NCBI GenBank assembly: GCA_964621265.1
Contig: CAZULQ010000028.1
Coordinates: 1 to 25,552 of the forward strand
DNA length: 25,552 nucleotides
From: Porcipelethomonas sp964621265
GTDB lineage: Bacteria > Bacillota > Clostridia > Oscillospirales > Ruminococcaceae
Reading direction: 5' to 3'
Positions 24,200 to 25,552 of this stretch are shown here, piece after piece. Position 1 is the stretch's first letter, and every line of letters begins with the position of its first letter. A program made the position numbers and the translations under genes. The notes beneath the pieces were generated by a model. That model saw only the letters and a list, made by a program, of their open reading frames with translations. It was not told the origin of the DNA and ran no database searches.

Positions 24200-24764
24200 A
24201 TTTTAGTTTTATGTCATAGTATATGTAGCCTTTATCGTAGTCACCATCAAAAAATATATACTCAACAACATCCATTTCATCAAGAATATCTATAACTGCA
24301 CCAAAATCAAGAATAAGCTCACGAGCAACAGGTTCAACAATAAGATGCCCACCCCAACGATGCTCTGGAATTAAATTTTTATCAGAACCATAGTAAGTGA
24401 ATTTAGGAAATGAACAATTAAGAATTAAACAATATCTTTCATCTTCAATATAAACATCAGCCACATAATCATTTTGCCAAATAATATTTGCTCCCATTTC
24501 CTCAAGAACAGGAATAAAAGGGAGTTGTGCAGAATAACTTGGCTCGGAAAAGTTTGGATATGGTCCATTATCTCGATAGATAATAACATGATCTGAACAA
24601 ACCTCAGTACCATTTACATATAAAATTGCAGGCTTTGAGTCCATATTCTCATATTTTCCTAAAAACCAATCATATAATCTTTTATGAACAAAGAAAAATT
24701 GAAAAAATATTGTTATCACAATCAATACAAAACCTATTATAACAGCAATAATTCTCTTTTTCAT
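24198..24764 (-). CDS. Membrane-anchored protein with a stalk-like domain
   Basis: The N-terminus is one membrane segment (residues about 5-26) preceded by MKKR, so the rest is probably outside the cell. Residues about 46-120 (ILYVNGTEV, then PFIPVLEEMGANIIW, then ADVYIED) resemble the copper amine oxidase N-terminal (stalk) domain found on many Firmicutes surface proteins. The remainder has no motif I can name. The frame opens at a GTG (24773) inside the ribosome site; GAGG lies eight bases before ATG 24764, which I prefer. It starts 15 bases after the flavin reductase-like gene and is likely co-transcribed with it. Base composition is more AT-rich than its neighbour. Confidence 0.7.
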   Translation of the reverse strand: MKKRIIAVIIGFVLIVITIFFQFFFVHKRLYDWFLGKYENMDSKPAILYVNGTEVCSDHVIIYRDNGPYPNFSEPSYSAQLPFIPVLEEMGANIIWQNDYVADVYIEDERYCLILNCSFPKFTYYGSDKNLIPEHRWGGHLIVEPVARELILDFGAVIDILDEMDVVEYIFFDGDYDKGYIYYDIKLK

Positions 24765-24779
24765 ATTTTGCACCTCAAA

Positions 24780-25349
24780 CTATTTTCTGGGTTTCTTCCT
24801 CACCGAAAAGCCGAAATCACCAAGCTTTCTGCCAAGCGAAAAATACTCGCCATGCGAATATGCAGCAAGTCCCGCCTGCTGAAGATTAAGCTTACCCTTG
24901 CTGTCAATAAGGCGCTCGTCAATATCAGCACCTACAATCTCAGCTAAAAACATATCGTGAGTGCCAAGCGGTATAATCTGCTTAACAACGCATTCAAGGC
25001 TCAGAGGACACTCCTCAATAATTGGTGCGGAAATTTTCTGCGCCGGGGTAGCGTGAAGTCCGCATTTCTTGAATTTATCAATCTTAGCCCCTGTCCTTAC
25101 ACCACAGAAATCAGCCTTCTTAACGAGTTTTGATGTTGTGAGATTAATTACAAATTCCCCTGACTTTTTGATAATATCATAGGAATATCTCTCAGGGCGT
25201 ACTGAAATATAAGTCATCGGCGGCTTTGTGTTTACAATTCCTGTCCAACCGATTGTTATAATGTTTGGTTTATCAAGTGTGCCGCATGAAACCATTGCCG
25301 GCGGCACTGGCGAAAGAAGCGTTCCACCATTCCAGATTACTTTTCCCAT
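24780..25349 (-). CDS. Flavin reductase-like (flavoredoxin-type) FMN-binding protein
   Basis: This is a flavin reductase-like split-barrel protein of the DIM6/NTAB or flavoredoxin type. Typical elements are PVPPAMVSCG near the N-terminus, ITIGWTGIVNTKPPMTYISVRP, and GEFVINLTTSKLVKKADFCG. It likely binds FMN and transfers electrons; the partner is unknown. The open frame extends to 25394, but ATG 25349 has AGGAG five bases upstream and gives 189 residues starting MGKVIWNGG, which fits the family. No clear promoter is visible; it begins about 30 bases after the terminator of the tRNA-Lys transcript. Confidence 0.88.
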   Translation of the reverse strand: MGKVIWNGGTLLSPVPPAMVSCGTLDKPNIITIGWTGIVNTKPPMTYISVRPERYSYDIIKKSGEFVINLTTSKLVKKADFCGVRTGAKIDKFKKCGLHATPAQKISAPIIEECPLSLECVVKQIIPLGTHDMFLAEIVGADIDERLIDSKGKLNLQQAGLAAYSHGEYFSLGRKLGDFGFSVRKKPRK

Positions 25350-25379
25350 AGTTTCTCCTAAACAATTCATAATATAAAC

Positions 25380-25411
25380 AAAAAAGCACAGCAATTTAAT
25401 TTGCTGTGCTT
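25380..25411 (-). terminator. Terminator after tRNA-Lys (end of rRNA-tRNA operon)
   Basis: On the minus strand AAGCACAGCAA pairs perfectly over 11 bases with TTGCTGTGCTT around a six-base loop and is followed by six T. It begins three bases after the CCA end of tRNA-Lys. Confidence 0.85.
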
Positions 25412-25414
25412 AAA

Positions 25415-25490
25415 TGGTGCACCATCGGGGGCTCGAACCCAGGACCCACTGATTAAGAGTCAGTTGCTCTACCAACTGAGCTAATGGTGC
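25415..25490 (-). tRNA. tRNA-Lys(CTT)
   Basis: The 76-base minus-strand sequence has acceptor arm GCACCAT/ATGGTGC, discriminator A and encoded CCA. The D arm is AGCTCAGTTGGTAGAGC, the anticodon loop CTCTTAA with anticodon CTT, and the T loop GGTTCGAGCCC. It follows the 5S rRNA gene by a few bases and precedes a terminator. Confidence 0.95.
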
Positions 25491-25497
25491 ATATTGT

Positions 25498-25552
25498 GCC
25501 GGCGTCGATATATTTTCCCGGGACGTTTCCATCCAAGTATCTTCTACGCTGA
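25498..25552 (-). rRNA. rrf: 5S rRNA, 3' part, cut by window edge
   Basis: The minus strand reads GAAGATACTTGGATGGAAACG, then CCCGGGAAAATA and CGACGCCGGC, the 3' half of a bacterial 5S rRNA including the conserved GATACTTGG. The 5' half is outside the window. The 3' end is approximate. It implies that 16S and 23S genes lie to the right. Confidence 0.8.

Overview
The window looks like a scaffold from a low-GC, Gram-positive gut or rumen bacterium of the Ruminococcus type (Oscillospiraceae, Clostridia). The evidence is two secreted proteins with cellulosome-style dockerins, strong GGAGG ribosome sites, TTGACA-17-TATAAT promoters, and RpoB/RpoC of Firmicutes type. This placement is inferred from gene content, not from a database search. 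A run of exactly 100 N at 2358-2457 is a scaffold gap.

Left part, + strand (1-2872): the 3' end of an unrecognised gene, a strong inverted repeat, then a secreted leucine-rich-repeat (BspA-like) protein with a Thr/Pro/Glu repeat linker and a C-terminal dockerin. Its roughly 200-nt leader is the most interesting element here. It folds into a nested rod that begins about where transcription should start, and it is followed by an intrinsic terminator that a segment of the rod could disarm.

Minus-strand housekeeping block (about 2934-13630): two tRNA-Ser genes with a consensus promoter and terminator, CCA-adding enzyme (cca), a DUF368 polyprenyl-phosphate transporter (popT), and rpoB-rpoC. rpoB is preceded by its own consensus promoter, and RpoC carries a Cys-rich insertion.

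Minus-strand biosynthetic block (13682-21450): read 5' to 3' it holds a small membrane protein, a D-2-hydroxyacid dehydrogenase, proB, proA and an acidic single-pass membrane protein. A preQ1-riboswitch-like leader with an attenuator follows, then queD-queE-folE-queC-queF and a strong terminator. FolE, QueD, QueE and QueC together convert GTP to preQ0, and QueF reduces it to preQ1, so the set is a complete preQ1 pathway controlled by a plausible preQ1 sensor.

Right part (21517-25552): a + strand secreted M6-like metalloprotease with an N-terminal dockerin, then a TPP riboswitch with terminator and thiT (ECF thiamine transporter S component). A bidirectional terminator separates these from a minus-strand pair (flavin reductase-like protein and a membrane-anchored protein with a stalk-like domain). 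The edge carries tRNA-Lys and the 3' end of a 5S rRNA, so an rRNA operon lies just outside the window.
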